DNA of 64,000 nt from Dysidea avara (GCF_963678975.1 NC_089276.1:25997555-26061554), one strand, 5' to 3'; shown: positions 26,477 to 37,701, counted from the stretch's first letter. Notes: generated by a model not told the origin, from the letters alone. Translations and numbers: made by a program.

Positions 26477-27119
26477 ATGAACTTTATTTTCTTCACTACA
26501 CTACTGATGCCATTACTGATAGTTCATTCTCATCCAATCAATATGGTTTGTGTACCAGTTTGTAATACAAGTATTACAGCCAATGAGATACTCATTAATC
26601 ACTGGTTGAACAATGATGATTCTACAGGAATAGACCAACTTCTGAACAAGGAGGGTACTGTAACTGAAGTGTTAATAAGATTATCATCTACTGATGTGAG
26701 TATACACAGCTCCATGCAAGTAATGTAATAGCTATATAGTATACACACACAACTTTACCCACTGAACTTACTATATGTTCCACTATTTTTCTTCAGCTTA
26801 ATGATTGTTCCAGTCAGTATAACTTGCTCACAACAGTTGCTACCGATGCTGAAAATGTATCAATTAATTCTCTGGTGGAATTTTTCAATGTATACCTTGT
26901 GAATGAACTGTTTGTTGAGTTTTATGAGTTTTGTGGGTAAAGTTGGGTAAAGTTTTGTTTGATGAGTTTTGTAAAACTCATCAACACTTGATGAGTTTTA
27001 CAATTGATGAGCTACTGTTCAATGACTGGGTGAAACAAGCAAATGTTGATGAGATGTACAATAATCTTCAAAATTTCCACAACATTTTACAATACAACTT
27101 TAAAAATCTTGCTTATATG
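26477..27119 (+). pseudogene. alpha4: broken copy of the alpha gene, exon 3 missing
   Basis: Exon 1 (26477-26695) is intact with the signal peptide and family residues, and intron 1 is normal. Exon 2 (26797-27119) is 323 nt instead of 258: about 65 extra bases after the FV-E codons bring an in-frame TAA at 26938-26940 and shift the frame. After exon 2 the sequence jumps from the intron 2 donor region to the 3' flank near the AATAAA at 27167, so exon 3 and the stop region are deleted. The product would be a signal peptide plus about 102 residues without the C-terminal cysteines. It is almost certainly non-functional unless the truncated secreted form acts as a decoy. Confidence 0.85.
26959..26984. 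repeat. Perfect 12-bp inverted repeat inside the alpha4 insertion
   Basis: TTGATGAGTTTT, two bases, then AAAACTCATCAA. Both arms copy the adjacent exon text (CTTGATGAGTTTTAC), so the insertion looks templated from its own flank, as in replication slippage or error-prone end joining. Confidence 0.8.
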
Positions 27120-27623
27120 GTAAGAGGAATCAATACATAGTAAATGTAGTGATTGTGTATTTGATTAATAAAATGCTTTATAATTACACAATTACAGCCC
27201 ACCTCTTTACTATACTGTGTGACTTGTCTGACCACTACATGCAGATGAAATAAAATACACACATATGCATATAAAGAAATGCTAAATGTCTGGTGTTGTT
27301 GACCAACTTTGCCTGAACACTCACAGATGAATAACTTAAAACAAACACAGACTTGACTGTTAATTCATAGCTAGAGGCGGCAGCAAGTTTTTTCTGGATA
27401 CAATTAATTGGTCTGCTTTAACATAATTATATAGCTATAATGCACAATGACATGCTTTAGGGTAAAACAACAATGTAGCACTCAGTAGACTCTATAGTTG
27501 TGACAGTGTTGTAATTGTTCTACTTTAATCTGATCAGCTACACAATATATACCACTTTCACACCTCACTTCAAAGGGAAGAGAAGGTGTCTAAGTGGTAT
27601 AATAGCACTGCTAGCAGTGCTCA

Positions 27624-27725
27624 GGAATGCAGTAACGAGAATAGGAGGTAGTATATACAAGTTATATCCCTCCTAGGAGTGATATAACTTGTATATACTA
27701 CCTCCTATTCTCATTAATGCATTCC
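27624..27725. repeat. Hairpin with 45-bp arms
   Basis: Arms 27624-27668 and 27681-27725 pair with about two mismatches around a 12-nt centre (CCTCCTAGGAGT). It is typical of a fold-back MITE. Confidence 0.8.
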
Positions 27726-28124
27726 AAGCATTCTCAGAAATCATTTTATTCCTTACTTTGGCCCCTTTTCTGTTACACCTTTCCAGCTACTGTATAAGTT
27801 ATTAAGTCTAAGTCCTTGAAACTAGGTTAGGTAATCCTAAGGCTGCAGCACATGTTGCTGTAGACCTTCAGTGCTGGTCACTGTAAAGTGTTAATAATAA
27901 TAATAATTTGATTTCTTTGATGAAACTGTGTGATCTCCTCTCCTTTAATATAGCGACACTTCACAGGATCGATAGTGGGTTTTAGTTTTTGTAAAGTGAG
28001 CCAAGGCATAGATCATGGACTTGGGGAAAAAGATAGTTCATTGTTTTACTGAATGAAGAAGGTCACAGGTTAGTTTATATTAAACATGTTACATTCAATA
28101 GTCACGTGGGGATGTCCCACAGAC

Positions 28125-28370
28125 ACTGGGCGTAGCGCTTAATTGATTTGGCCATTAGTGTTAATAGTATTCACTACTTTAGTTTATTCATGGCTAGTAA
28201 AGTAAGTACTTTAGTGTAGTTGAATCGTCTTTACCTTGCCGTTTTGACACCTGGCGCGATGTCACACACGCGTAGTGACTGGGCGTGGCGCTTAATTGGC
28301 TAGGCCATTATAGCGCTGTAAACATATTCACTGCTTTAGTTTATTTATGGCTAGTATAGTAAGTACTTTA
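28125..28370 (+). repeat. Diverged direct duplication of about 90 bp
   Basis: 28125-28213 and 28278-28370 share ACTGGGCGT(A/G)GCGCTTAATT and the later TTTAGTTTATT(C/T)ATGGCTAGTA segment, with differences in between. Confidence 0.65.
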
Positions 28371-28624
28371 TAGCGCACTTAAGCTTCATTATGAGCTCTT
28401 CAGTTCGTATTTGGGCTTCCTGTGTTTAATTGCGTACCCACAATCGAAGCGATCTGCATGCTCGTGACGATATACTTACGTTCAGCCACTCAGCAGTGCC
28501 TTGTCGTTGCTCTTACGACGTTACCCACAATCGAAAGTTACATGGTCCCTTATAAATACACTCGCAAAGCATTTCTGCAGTTTCCATGTACACTTGCAGG
28601 TGATTAACCCAAGTGGAATATATT

Positions 28625-28737
28625 AGTTGTAACATGGGCACTTGTGATTTGCCTGAAATATACACACTCGCGCTCGGGCTGTGCCCTCGTGCTCGTGTGT
28701 ATATTTCAGGCAAATCACTCGTGCCCATGTTACAACT
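28625..28737. repeat. Hairpin with 55-bp arms
   Basis: Arms 28625-28679 and 28683-28737 pair around a 3-nt loop with only a few mismatches; outer ends AGTTGTAACATGGGCAC and GTGCCCATGTTACAACT. Confidence 0.8.
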
Positions 28738-29081
28738 ACTACATATATTACAAATAAGTACTGGTATACTATACTAACAGCTGCATATATAGCTAGCTAT
28801 CAATTCCAATGTCTTCAACTATTTTGCTGTATTAAAATTCAAGGTGATACTTTGCATAAACAAGTAATTAAATATAAATGACTATTATATGGCATAAAGT
28901 ACAATGTGATTTATTATTAGTGTCACTTATAAACATAATTACTGAGAACAGTTTTCAAACAAAAAGCAATACACAATTCATCATTAATACCTAGCTATAG
29001 ACACACTTTAGCTATGTACAAACTGGATTGGTAAAATTAATAATACCTAATAAAAAAAACTAAAACACAGTCATTGATCCA

Positions 29082-30916
29082 TCAGTGATCACACCAACAG
29101 AGCTCATCAATACTGATATCATCATGAGGTGTAACATCCATTGTTTGTATATCACCACTGCCTATGATTGTCTCTTTTAACTTGTTTAATGTTTGAGATA
29201 GTTTGTGTGAGTGATTGACCACTGTCACAATGAAGTTATGGATAGGACTAGAGCAGCTGTTCATATAGTTTGAACAAAATAATCCTTGACTTCATCTGAT
29301 CTTGAACAGTTTCTCTTACAAGCATCACATGTGCCATTAATATTGAGCTGTAAAAACAGGCAGCACTAAAATTACTGGCAATATAAATTTAGTGAAAAGC
29401 TAAATACATGTAGAGAGATAGTTAGCTATTGCTTACCAAAATTGCAAGGTTTCTTAGATTGTACTGAAGAATGACTTTTAGCTTTGCAAGTTGCTTGTTC
29501 AAGTCATACACCTTTGTCTGATGTACCCAGCCATTGTACAACAATTCACTAGGAGTAAACGTCATCAAATGCTCCACAAATAATTTGTGTACAAGATAAA
29601 CATTGAAAAACTGTCTGATAGGATTGACTGACACATTAGTATTTCATTTTTGGAACTCTCGCAATAGAGTTGTACTCAAGCAAACAATCATTGTGCTGCA
29701 GGATAAAATGATATTGCAAATGAAATGTTTCCATACTTATAGTAAATATTTAACTATATACAACTATCACAGCATGTGCTTTTAAAAGTCAATCTAATAA
29801 TTAAGCACCTAATGCATGTTGCACATCATATCAAAACAAATGTCAAATTTACCGGATTCTGCAAGGTTTTGCCCGTTTCCGGTGAAAATTACACCACCAC
29901 GTAAACAAACCACTATAACTTCCGCATACTTCAGTTTACGGAAACATCGTTTGGTTTATCGAACTCGTTGATGTCAGGCGAGTCCTGTGGTATATTAGAT
30001 TTTGCTCTGAGACAAACAGGAAGGGCAGAAAGAGCCTTGTTCTGGTGAATTACGCATCATCGGTTACGTAAAATAATGCCGGAAAAACAAGGTTTTTCGA
30101 GTACTTCTCTGTAAAATTACCAGTTAAACACTCAGTACGGGTGGATTCTTAATCAGTACGCTTCAACACATACAATGATACCAAGTTTTGGGGATTTGGT
30201 GGAGGGTAACAGCCTGTACTTAAGGGATTTGTCCACCCACGTAATCAATTTCTCCAATAGGCTTTTGTATGGAGTGCACATTATGCCATAATCAACAATG
30301 AATAAGTGACACTGTGGTAATGTTACAATTCCAGTACAGGCGGCATTGTATAGGGCAATTCATGGGCTTTCTTTCATTGTATAATGTTCTGTAGAAATTA
30401 TGGGTGCTAATGCCTGTACTTTTGTGTTTTCTGAATATATTACAAAACGCATGTATTTTGTATTGGACAAGGGAATGACAAGGTTTTTTAATCAGCTTGT
30501 TTGACAAACCTGACGAAGTGAAAGGGTTATAAAGTAGATATTATACCTTTTTAATGTTTAATTCTTTAGAATTAAGGGTAAAACTTAGATTTCTGCGAAA
30601 ATTGAGGTTTTGGCTGTGATTTGACAAAATGTACAGAATATTTTTGCGGATATGTCACAACCACACTCTCTATCAAGTGAAGTATACTCACATCTGTAGA
30701 TGATAAACTTATTAGTGTTCTAATCACTGTGCCTTTGTGATTTAGAAGTTGATCTATTCCTGTAGATTGATCATTGCCTAACCATTGATTCAGTAGTGTC
30801 CGTGGCTCGTTGGCAGTAACTTTTGGACTACAAACTGGTACACATATTATATTGATTGGACGAGAGTAAACAAGAAGCAATGGCAGTAGTGCCACAGTAT
30901 ACAAAATAGTTTTCAT
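29082..30916 (-). pseudogene. beta5: broken beta copy with inserted intron 1
   Basis: Exon 1 (30692-30916) is intact, starts MKTILYTV and has a good signal peptide and 75 residues. Intron 1 is about 1 kb instead of 165 bp because of an 826-bp insertion. Exon 2 (29437-29695) has four extra bases near 29645, giving an in-frame TAA at 29636-29638. Exon 3 (29082-29347) has two extra bases near 29265, giving TGA at 29261-29263. The promoter is also cut off by the BEL/Pao element, which begins 50 bp upstream of the ATG and displaces the TATA box to 44014. Four independent lesions mean the gene is dead. Splice sites are still recognisable. Confidence 0.88.
29829..30654. mobile_element. 826-bp insertion in beta5 intron 1
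   Basis: Comparison with beta2 gives an empty site GCACATCACAACC. In beta5 the same bases are split, with TCA on both sides (29826-29828 and 30655-30657), a possible 3-bp target duplication. The ends carry a minimal inverted CATATC/GATATG. No coding frame is convincing. The class is unknown. Confidence 0.55.
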
Positions 30917-30966
30917 CTTCTTTAAACTGTTTGCATTTGAATCAACTTAACTGAAGCAAGTAATAC

Positions 30967-31142
30967 TGTGACATTAATTAGAATGTAACAATAATTAGAA
31001 TAGTCTAAATATAGTGTGTGATCACGTGTATCAAGTTGTTGGTGTGTGTGTGTTGTAGCGTGTCATCCTTATCCGTATCAATCACGCTCTACCGAGTCGT
31101 TAGCTCCTGGCTTGAACCTTCCGTCGCCATATTGGCATTATA
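30967..31142 (+). repeat. BEL/Pao left LTR
   Basis: Starts TGTGACATTAATTAG and ends near GGCATTATA. It matches 43839-44012 with only a handful of differences, so insertion is not very old. A possible primer-binding site (GGTGCTGTGACCAG) follows at about 31147. Confidence 0.85.
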
Positions 31143-31224
31143 TTGTGGTGCTGTGACCAGTTTTGGTTCGCTACTATCAACTCTAACCCTAGTCTCGCGT
31201 GGCCAGACCGCTTTTTCTCCGCCA

Positions 31225-31298
31225 CGGCGCTTATCGATTAGAGATTATAAGCGCCTGCTTTCGAGCAGGCGCTTATAATCTCTAATCGATAAGCGCCG
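31225..31298. repeat. Perfect 35-bp hairpin with TTCG loop
   Basis: Arms 31225-31259 and 31264-31298 are exact reverse complements around TTCG. The left arm belongs to the long inverted end of the Mutator-like element; the right arm begins an extra roughly 480-bp piece missing from the other end of that element. Confidence 0.9.
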
Positions 31299-31486
31299 TT
31301 CACCACCTTTCATAACCCTTACGTAATATTAAGCTCAAAAGCATCCAGACTTCCTACTGTAGTTGTTGCTCTCTCTCTTCGACTTTAGAGCACGCATCTA
31401 GTAGTTGCCGCGAGTAGTCGACTTTAGGGGATGCGTCCAGTAGTTGCCGCGAGTAGTAGACTTTAGGGGAAGCGTCTAGTAGTGTT

Positions 31487-31507
31487 AGCGTTAGGGTTAG
31501 GGTTAGA
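31487..31507 (+). repeat. Short TTAGGG telomere-like run
   Basis: GTTAGGGTTAGGGTTAGAG occurs within the extra piece, with another TTTAGGGTTAGG near 31542. This is the animal telomere unit but only two to three copies. Confidence 0.5.
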
Positions 31508-31617
31508 GTTCAGCTTTGGTTTCTTCTTCACCTTTAGGGTTAGGTTCTTCTTACTATATACAGCTTATTTCGTTAGTCACATTTATAAGATACAAAAGAA
31601 GGGAATCAAAGGAGCTA

Positions 31618-31701
31618 GCAGCGGTAGCATAATCGGTAGCACACTGGACCATCACACTGGGATCCTGGGTTCGATTCCCGTTCAATACTGCACTTTTTTT
31701 T
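31618..31701 (+). ncRNA. tRNA-like pol III promoter, SINE head or tRNA relic
   Basis: An A-box-like TAGCATAATCGGTAGC (from 31625) and a perfect B box GGTTCGATTCC (31668-31678) have normal spacing and are followed by an 8-T run ending at 31701. The T arm is plausible, but acceptor and anticodon stems do not pair properly, so this is not a working tRNA. It fits a tRNA-derived SINE head. Confidence 0.45.
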
Positions 31702-31899
31702 CCGCCTTTTTGGTTCACCGTTTTTTTTGTCTAAGTTCTGTAGGGTTATGAAATAGAGCAGTTTCAAAACCATGGTAACCAAAAATTACGCAATGGACCA
31801 CACCCAAATCGCCATGTTTTTGTACCAGATTGCTTGATGTTGCAAGTTGAATTCCTCACTAAATCCATGCCAAGACTTATTAATTCGTGAGTAAAATAG

Positions 31900-32221
31900 A
31901 TCTAATCCAAAACAGCCAAGCTGTAAAAAAAGTGTGCGGCCCTCAGAAAGGCTATGGTGAAAAAAGATGTGAAATCCAAGGTGGCGGCCAAGAAATGGCT
32001 GTGATGGTAGGTTAGTGGTAAAAATTTTAATAACGACAATTCAGGTGAATTTTTGTGAAGCGGCACAAAAATTCACCTGAATTGTCATTATTAAAATTTT
32101 TACCACTAACCTACCATCACAGCCATTTCTTGGCCGCCACCTTGGATTTCACATCTTTTTTCACCATAGCCTTTCTGAGGGCCGCACACTTTTTTTACAG
32201 CTTGGCTGTTTTGGATTAGAT
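31900..32221. mobile_element. 322-bp near-perfect palindrome (fold-back MITE)
   Basis: Arms of 158 bp (31900-32057 and 32064-32221) pair around AAGCGG with about one mismatch seen (AATAACGAC against AATAATGAC). Such fidelity means a recent origin or active correction between arms. Confidence 0.9.
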
Positions 32222-32639
32222 TTCATTTCTTTTTGTATTTGTATACCCCAAAGCCGGCCTATGGCCAGCTTTAGGACTTTTTTAACCTATGCTTTTTTCT
32301 TTACTACAGGAAGAAGAAAAGATGAAGTAGATGTACTTTAAATATTTTATCAGTAAATGTACAAATTATATATACTGTATAATACATATGTGACCGGATT
32401 TGCGAAAAGGGGTCCAATTTGCCAACTTTGACAATTGATAACTTCAGATTGGAAAGAGCTATTGCCTTGATATTTGGGCAGTGGTGAGCACCACTATAGC
32501 TGAATACATGGTGAAATGTTCAGGTTAATATGTTACTTGAACACTGAGTTATGGTCTCCAACATTTACGGAATTGGATGTGTGTGGAAGACCCCTTTTCG
32601 CAAATCCGATCACATATATTGATTACAGAAATCTCCATG

Positions 32640-35600
32640 ATGGTTTCTTTGTAACTGAACACTCTACAAGGTGACTTCTTCTAATTGCTCTCTCTATAGG
32701 GTGAATTGTTTGTAGCTGAACGATCTACAAGGTAACTTCTTCTAGCTGATCTCTCTACAGGGTGATGTGTTTGTAGCTGAATTTTGTATAGGTGATTTGT
32801 TTGCAGCTGAGCTCTTTACAGAATGGTTTCTTTGTAGCTGAACTATCTAAAAGGTAACTTCTTCTAACTGATCTTTCTACAGGGCAATTTGTTTCTGGCA
32901 GAATTTTCTACAGGGTGATTTCTTTGCAGCTGAACTCTCTACATGGTGGTTTCTTTGTAGCTGAACTCTCTACAAGGTAATTTCTTCTAGCTGATCTCTC
33001 TACAAGGAGATTTGTTTGTAGCTGAACTATCTACAAGGTAACTTCTTATAGCTGATCTCTACAGGGTGATTTGTTCGTAGTTGAATTCTGTACAGGTGAT
33101 TTGTTTGCAGCTGAGCTCTTTACAAAATGGTTTCTTTGTAGCTGAACTTTCTCCAAGGTAACTTCTTCTAACTGATCTTTCTACAGGGTGATTTGTTTGT
33201 AGCTGAACTATCTACAAGGTATTTCTTCTAGCTGATCTCTCTACAGGGCGATTTGTTTGTAGCTGAATTCTGTACAAGTGATTTGTTTGCAGCTGAGCTC
33301 TTTACAGAATAGTTTCTTTGTAGCTGAACTCTCTACAGAGTGATTTGTTTGTAGCTGAAATCCCTACAAGGTAACTTCTTCTAGCTGATCTCTCTACAGG
33401 GTGATTTGTTTGTAGCTGAACTCTCTACAGGTGATTTGTTTGTAGCTGAACTCTACAAGGCGATACTTCTAGGTGATCTCTCTACAGGATTCCTTGTTTC
33501 TAACTGAACTCTCAACAGGGTGATCTGTTCATAGCTGAACTTTCTACTGGGTGATTTGTTTGCAGCTGAACTCTCTAAATGGTGGTTTCTTTGTAGCTGA
33601 ACTCTCTACAATGTGACTTCTTCTAGCCGAACTCTCTACAAGGTGACTTGTTTCTAGCTGATCTCTCTACAGGGTGACTTGTTTCTAGCTGAAGGTGATT
33701 TGTTTGTAGCTGAACTCTCTACATGGTGGTTTCGTTGTAGCTGAACTCTCTACAAGGTAACTTCTTCTAGCTGATCTTTTTCACTGCATATTTGTTTGTA
33801 GCTGAGTTCTCTACAGGGTGATTTGTTTGCAGCTGAACTCTCTACATGGGAGTTTCATTGTAGCTGAACTCTCTACAATGTGACTTCTTCTAGCTGAACT
33901 CTCTACAGGGTGACTTGTTTCTAGCTGAACTCTCTACAGGTGATTTGTTTGCAGCTGAACTCTCTACATGGTGGTTTCTTTGTAGCTGAACTCTCTAAAA
34001 GGTGACTTCTTCTAGCTGAACTCTCTACAGGATGATTTGTTTGCAGCTGGATTCTCTACGTGGTAGTTTCTTTGTAGCTGAACTCTCTACAATGTGACTT
34101 CTTCTAACTGAACTCTCTACAGGGTGACTTGTTTCTAGCCGATCTTTCTACAAGGTGATTGAGTTTTTTGCAGCTGAACTCTTTACATGGTGGTTGCTTT
34201 GTAGCTGAACTCTCTAAAAGGTGACTTCTTCTAGCTGAACTCTCTACAGGATGATTTGTTTGCAGCTGGATTCTCTACGTGGTAGTTTCTTTGTAGCTGA
34301 ACTCTCTACAATGTGACTTCTTCTAACTGAACTCTCTACAGGGTGACTTGTTTTTAGCTGATCTCTCTACAGGGTGACTTGTTTCTAGCTGAACTCTCTA
34401 CAGGTGATTTGTTTGCAGCTGAACTCTCTACATGGTGGTTTCTTTGTAGCTGAACTCTCTACAAGGTAACTTCTTCTAGCTGATCTTTCTACAGGGTGAT
34501 TTGTTTGTAGCTGAATTCTCTACAGGGTGATTTATTTGCAGCTTAACTCTCTACAAGGTGACTTCTTCTAGCTGAACTCTCTACAGAGTGATTGATTTTT
34601 TTTGCAGCTGAACTCTCTACATGGTGGTTTCTTTGTAACTTAACTCTCTACAGGGTGATTTGTTTGTAGCTGAACTCTCTACAGGGTGATCTGTTCATAG
34701 CTGAACTCCCTATAAGGTAACTTCTTCTAGCTAATCTTTCTACAGGGCGATTTGTTTGTAGCTGAGTTCTCTACAGGATGATTTGTTTGCAGCTGAACTC
34801 TACATGGTAGCTTCTTTGTAGCTCTACAATGTTACTTCTTCTAGCTGAACTCTCTACAAGGTGACTTGTTTCTAGCTGATCTCTCTACAGGGTGACTTGT
34901 TTCTAGCTGAACTCTCTACAGGTGATTTGTTTGCAGCTGAACTCTCTACATGATTGTTTCTTTGTAGCTGAACTCTCTACAAGGTAATTTCTTCTAGCTG
35001 ATCTCTCTACAGGCCGATTTGTTTGTAGCTGAACTCTCTACATGATGGTTTCTTTGTAGCTGAACTCTCTACAAGGTGATTTCTTCTATAGCTGATCTTT
35101 CTACAGGGTGATTTGTTTGTAGTTAAACTCTCTACACGATAGATCTTTGTAGCTGAACTCTCTACAAGGTGATTTCTTCTATAGCTGATCTTTCTACAGG
35201 GTGATTTGTTTGTACCTGAACTATCTACATGATGGTTTCTTTGTAGCTGAACTCTCTACAAGGTAACTTCTTCTAGCTGATCTCTCTACAGGACAATTTG
35301 TTTGTACCTGAACTCTCACATGATTGTTTCTTTGAAGCTGAACTCTCTACGAGGTGATTTCTTCTAGCTGATCTTTCTACAGGGTGATTTGTTTGTAGCA
35401 GAACTCTCTACAAGGAAACTTCTTCTAGCTGATCTCTCTACAGGGAGATTTGTTTGTAGCTGAACTCTCTATACATGATTTGTTTGCGGCTGAATTCTCT
35501 ACATGATGGTTTCTTTGTAGCTGAACTCTCTACAAGGTAACTTCTTCTAGCTGATCTCTTTACAGGGTGAATTGTTTGTAGCAGAACGATCTACAAGGTA

Positions 35601-36180
35601 ACTTCTTCTTACTTATCTCTCTACAGGGTGATTTGTTTGTAGCTGAACTTTTTACAAGGAAACCTCTTTTAACTGAGCTCTGTACAGGGTGAATTGTTTG
35701 TAGCTGAACTATCTACAAGGTAACTTCTTCTAGCTGATCTCTCTACAGGATGATTTGTTTGTAGCTGAACTATCTACAAGGTAACTTCTTCTAGCTGATC
35801 TCTCTACAGGGTGATTTGTTTGTAGCTGAATTCTGTATAGGTGATTTGTTTGCAGCTGAGCTCTTTACAGAATGGTTTCTTTGTAGCTGAACTCTCTACA
35901 AGGTAACTTCTTCTAGCTGATGTATCTACAGGGTCACTAGTTTGTAGCTGAATTCTCTACATGGTGGTTTCTTTGTAACTGAAGTATCTACAAGGTGCCA
36001 TCTTCTAGCTGATCTTTCAACAGGGTGATTTGTTTGTATCTGAGCTCTCTACAAGAAATCTTCTTCTAACTGATGTTTTAACAGGGTGAATTGTTTGTAG
36101 CTGAACTCTCTACAGGATGATTTGTTTGTAGCTGATCTCTATACAGGTTACTTATTTCTAACTGATCTCTTGAATTCTGT
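32640..36180. repeat. Satellite array, unit about 30 bp, about 3.5 kb
   Basis: More than a hundred diverged units of the type GTGATTTGTTTGTAGCTGAA followed by CTCTCTACAGG. Variant cores (GTAGC, CTAGC, GCAGC; GAAC or GATC) alternate in a higher-order pattern. A GACTGCTCTATTAGAGTAT segment closes the array near 36200 and recurs at 54681-54737 inside the hAT-like element. Confidence 0.9.
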
Positions 36181-37041
36181 TCAGGGTGACTGCTCTATTA
36201 GGATGACTGCTCTATTAGAGTATCTCGATCTCGCACTTGCTACACCAAGTTGGATTTCGTGTTATAACTCCGTGGCTTTAAGTCTGATTCTTCTACACCA
36301 TTGAAGAGCCTTTCTAAGATGATAACTCCATCTGTACAGCGATTTTGAAAGCATTACCCCAAGCGGTTTACCTGGTAGGCGTGGCAAGCATAATAATAAT
36401 AATAAAATAAAAATATTAAAAATTAGCTAATCTCGATTGCGTAATTGTTACACACTGTTGATTTTTTCGCTGTATCTTCCTGGTTTTTAGCTCGATTTCT
36501 TTCAAACCACAAAAGGTTTGAGGTTCAATAGTTAACCTATTCACCCACCGATTTTCAGCTTCTTTCCATACGCGGTTTACCCTGTAGGCGTGACAACATA
36601 TTGGTGTTATTTTTCGTGCATAATCGCTCATAGCTCTTTGTCTGTTTATGGTATTCCAGCCAAAGTTGGTACCGAGATGCGCCTTTATACCCCCCTTCTG
36701 TGTGCCAAATTTCAAGGCAATCGGATAACGCGTTCGAGTTTTATAGCAGATTTTGTAAGTGTGCGACAAGAAAAAGAAAAACAAGAAGAAAAAAAAAAAC
36801 GAAGAAACTCAGCCAATTTTTCAAGTCGCATATCTCGGGAACGCGCGAAGCGATTTCGCTCAAATTTGGAATGTAGAGTGCTGCAGTTGGGGGGCATGTC
36901 CACAGCAAAAATCGTCTTGTTTCATCAAGGAAGCACAGAGCTACGGAGGTGCGAAAATTGCGTTTTCTTTCTTCCTGTCAATATACTCACGGGTGTTACG
37001 CGCCGGCTTCTTGGGCCGCACGACACACTACCGTGTGTCTT
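36181..37041. other. Repeat-derived non-coding DNA within the nested element
   Basis: Contains an ATA-rich microsatellite (about 36390), a purine-rich run near 36770-36800 and GC-richer sequence with TATCTCGGGAACGCGCGAAG. Overlapping open frames exist on both strands (36122-37158), but they overlap each other in three frames and look like repeat sequence, not genes. Confidence 0.5.
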
Positions 37042-37701
37042 GATGCCAGTGATAGAATAAAATGTGCAGGTGAGTTATTAGGCATTAAAAGATACGTACT
37101 GCCTCCCAACAGGGCAGTTTCGAAAGAAAGAGAAATGCGTAAAAATGGATTTGGCTAAATTACGACCTATTCACCGCCCAAAGGTGGTTAAACTAGGGGA
37201 AACTTACAGTATAGGTCTTTACCCAGCACCACAGCAGCGTACAGCCACATCCGGCTATCCCAGGATTAGCCAGAGCTCCTGAAAGGCACGAGACCGGTAA
37301 TGGCGTACTACCAAACTGTGATAAAACGCCAGCAAAAGAAGACTCTTAGTGGTGAATTTTGCTAGAGTTAAGTTTTATTGTCGAAATCAACCATCAGTTA
37401 AACTTTAGCGGTCTTATTTTGCTGTCTGATTTTTCACACGAAGTGGGAATCCCAGCACATGAGCGATTCTGGCTAACTCGGGGATAGCTCGATGTGGCTG
37501 TACGATGCTGTGGTGCTGGATAAAGACCTATACTGCAGGTTTCCCCTAGTTTTAACCACCTTTGGGCGGTGAATAGGTCGAAATTTGGCCAAATCCATCT
37601 TTACGCATTTCTCCTTCCTACGAAACTACCCTGTTGGGAGGCAGTACGGATCTTTTAATGCGTAATAACTCACCTACATACTTTATTTTATCACTGGCAT
37701 C
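37042..37701. mobile_element. Fold-back element with about 230-bp arms
   Basis: Arms 37042-37272 and 37470-37701 are inverted copies with moderate divergence, around a 197-bp centre. The outer ends are GATGCCAGTGATA and its complement. No coding capacity. Confidence 0.8.

Larger units (their letters stand above)
27551..28748. mobile_element. 1.2-kb composite insertion in the unit 2 alpha-beta spacer
   Basis: Unit 1 (near 10453) and unit 3 (near 63872) run straight from CTACAAAATGTATAT to GCAAATAAG or ACAAATAAG. Unit 2 carries about 1.2 kb between these points. The insert contains two hairpins and a tandem duplication described below, and no coding frame of note. Confidence 0.65.

Noticed and set aside
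31018-31278. 86-codon frame over the left LTR and transposon end
   Set aside because: It crosses an LTR and a transposon terminus, so it is accidental.
31487-31560. True telomere or chromosome end
   Set aside because: Only a few TTAGGG units, embedded in transposon DNA with sequence on both sides.
32640-36180. CRISPR-like array
   Set aside because: The units are contiguous and diverged with no spacers, in animal DNA; it is a satellite.
36122-37158. Overlapping frames of 60-156 codons on both strands
   Set aside because: They overlap in several frames in repeat-like, compositionally skewed DNA and match no domain I know.
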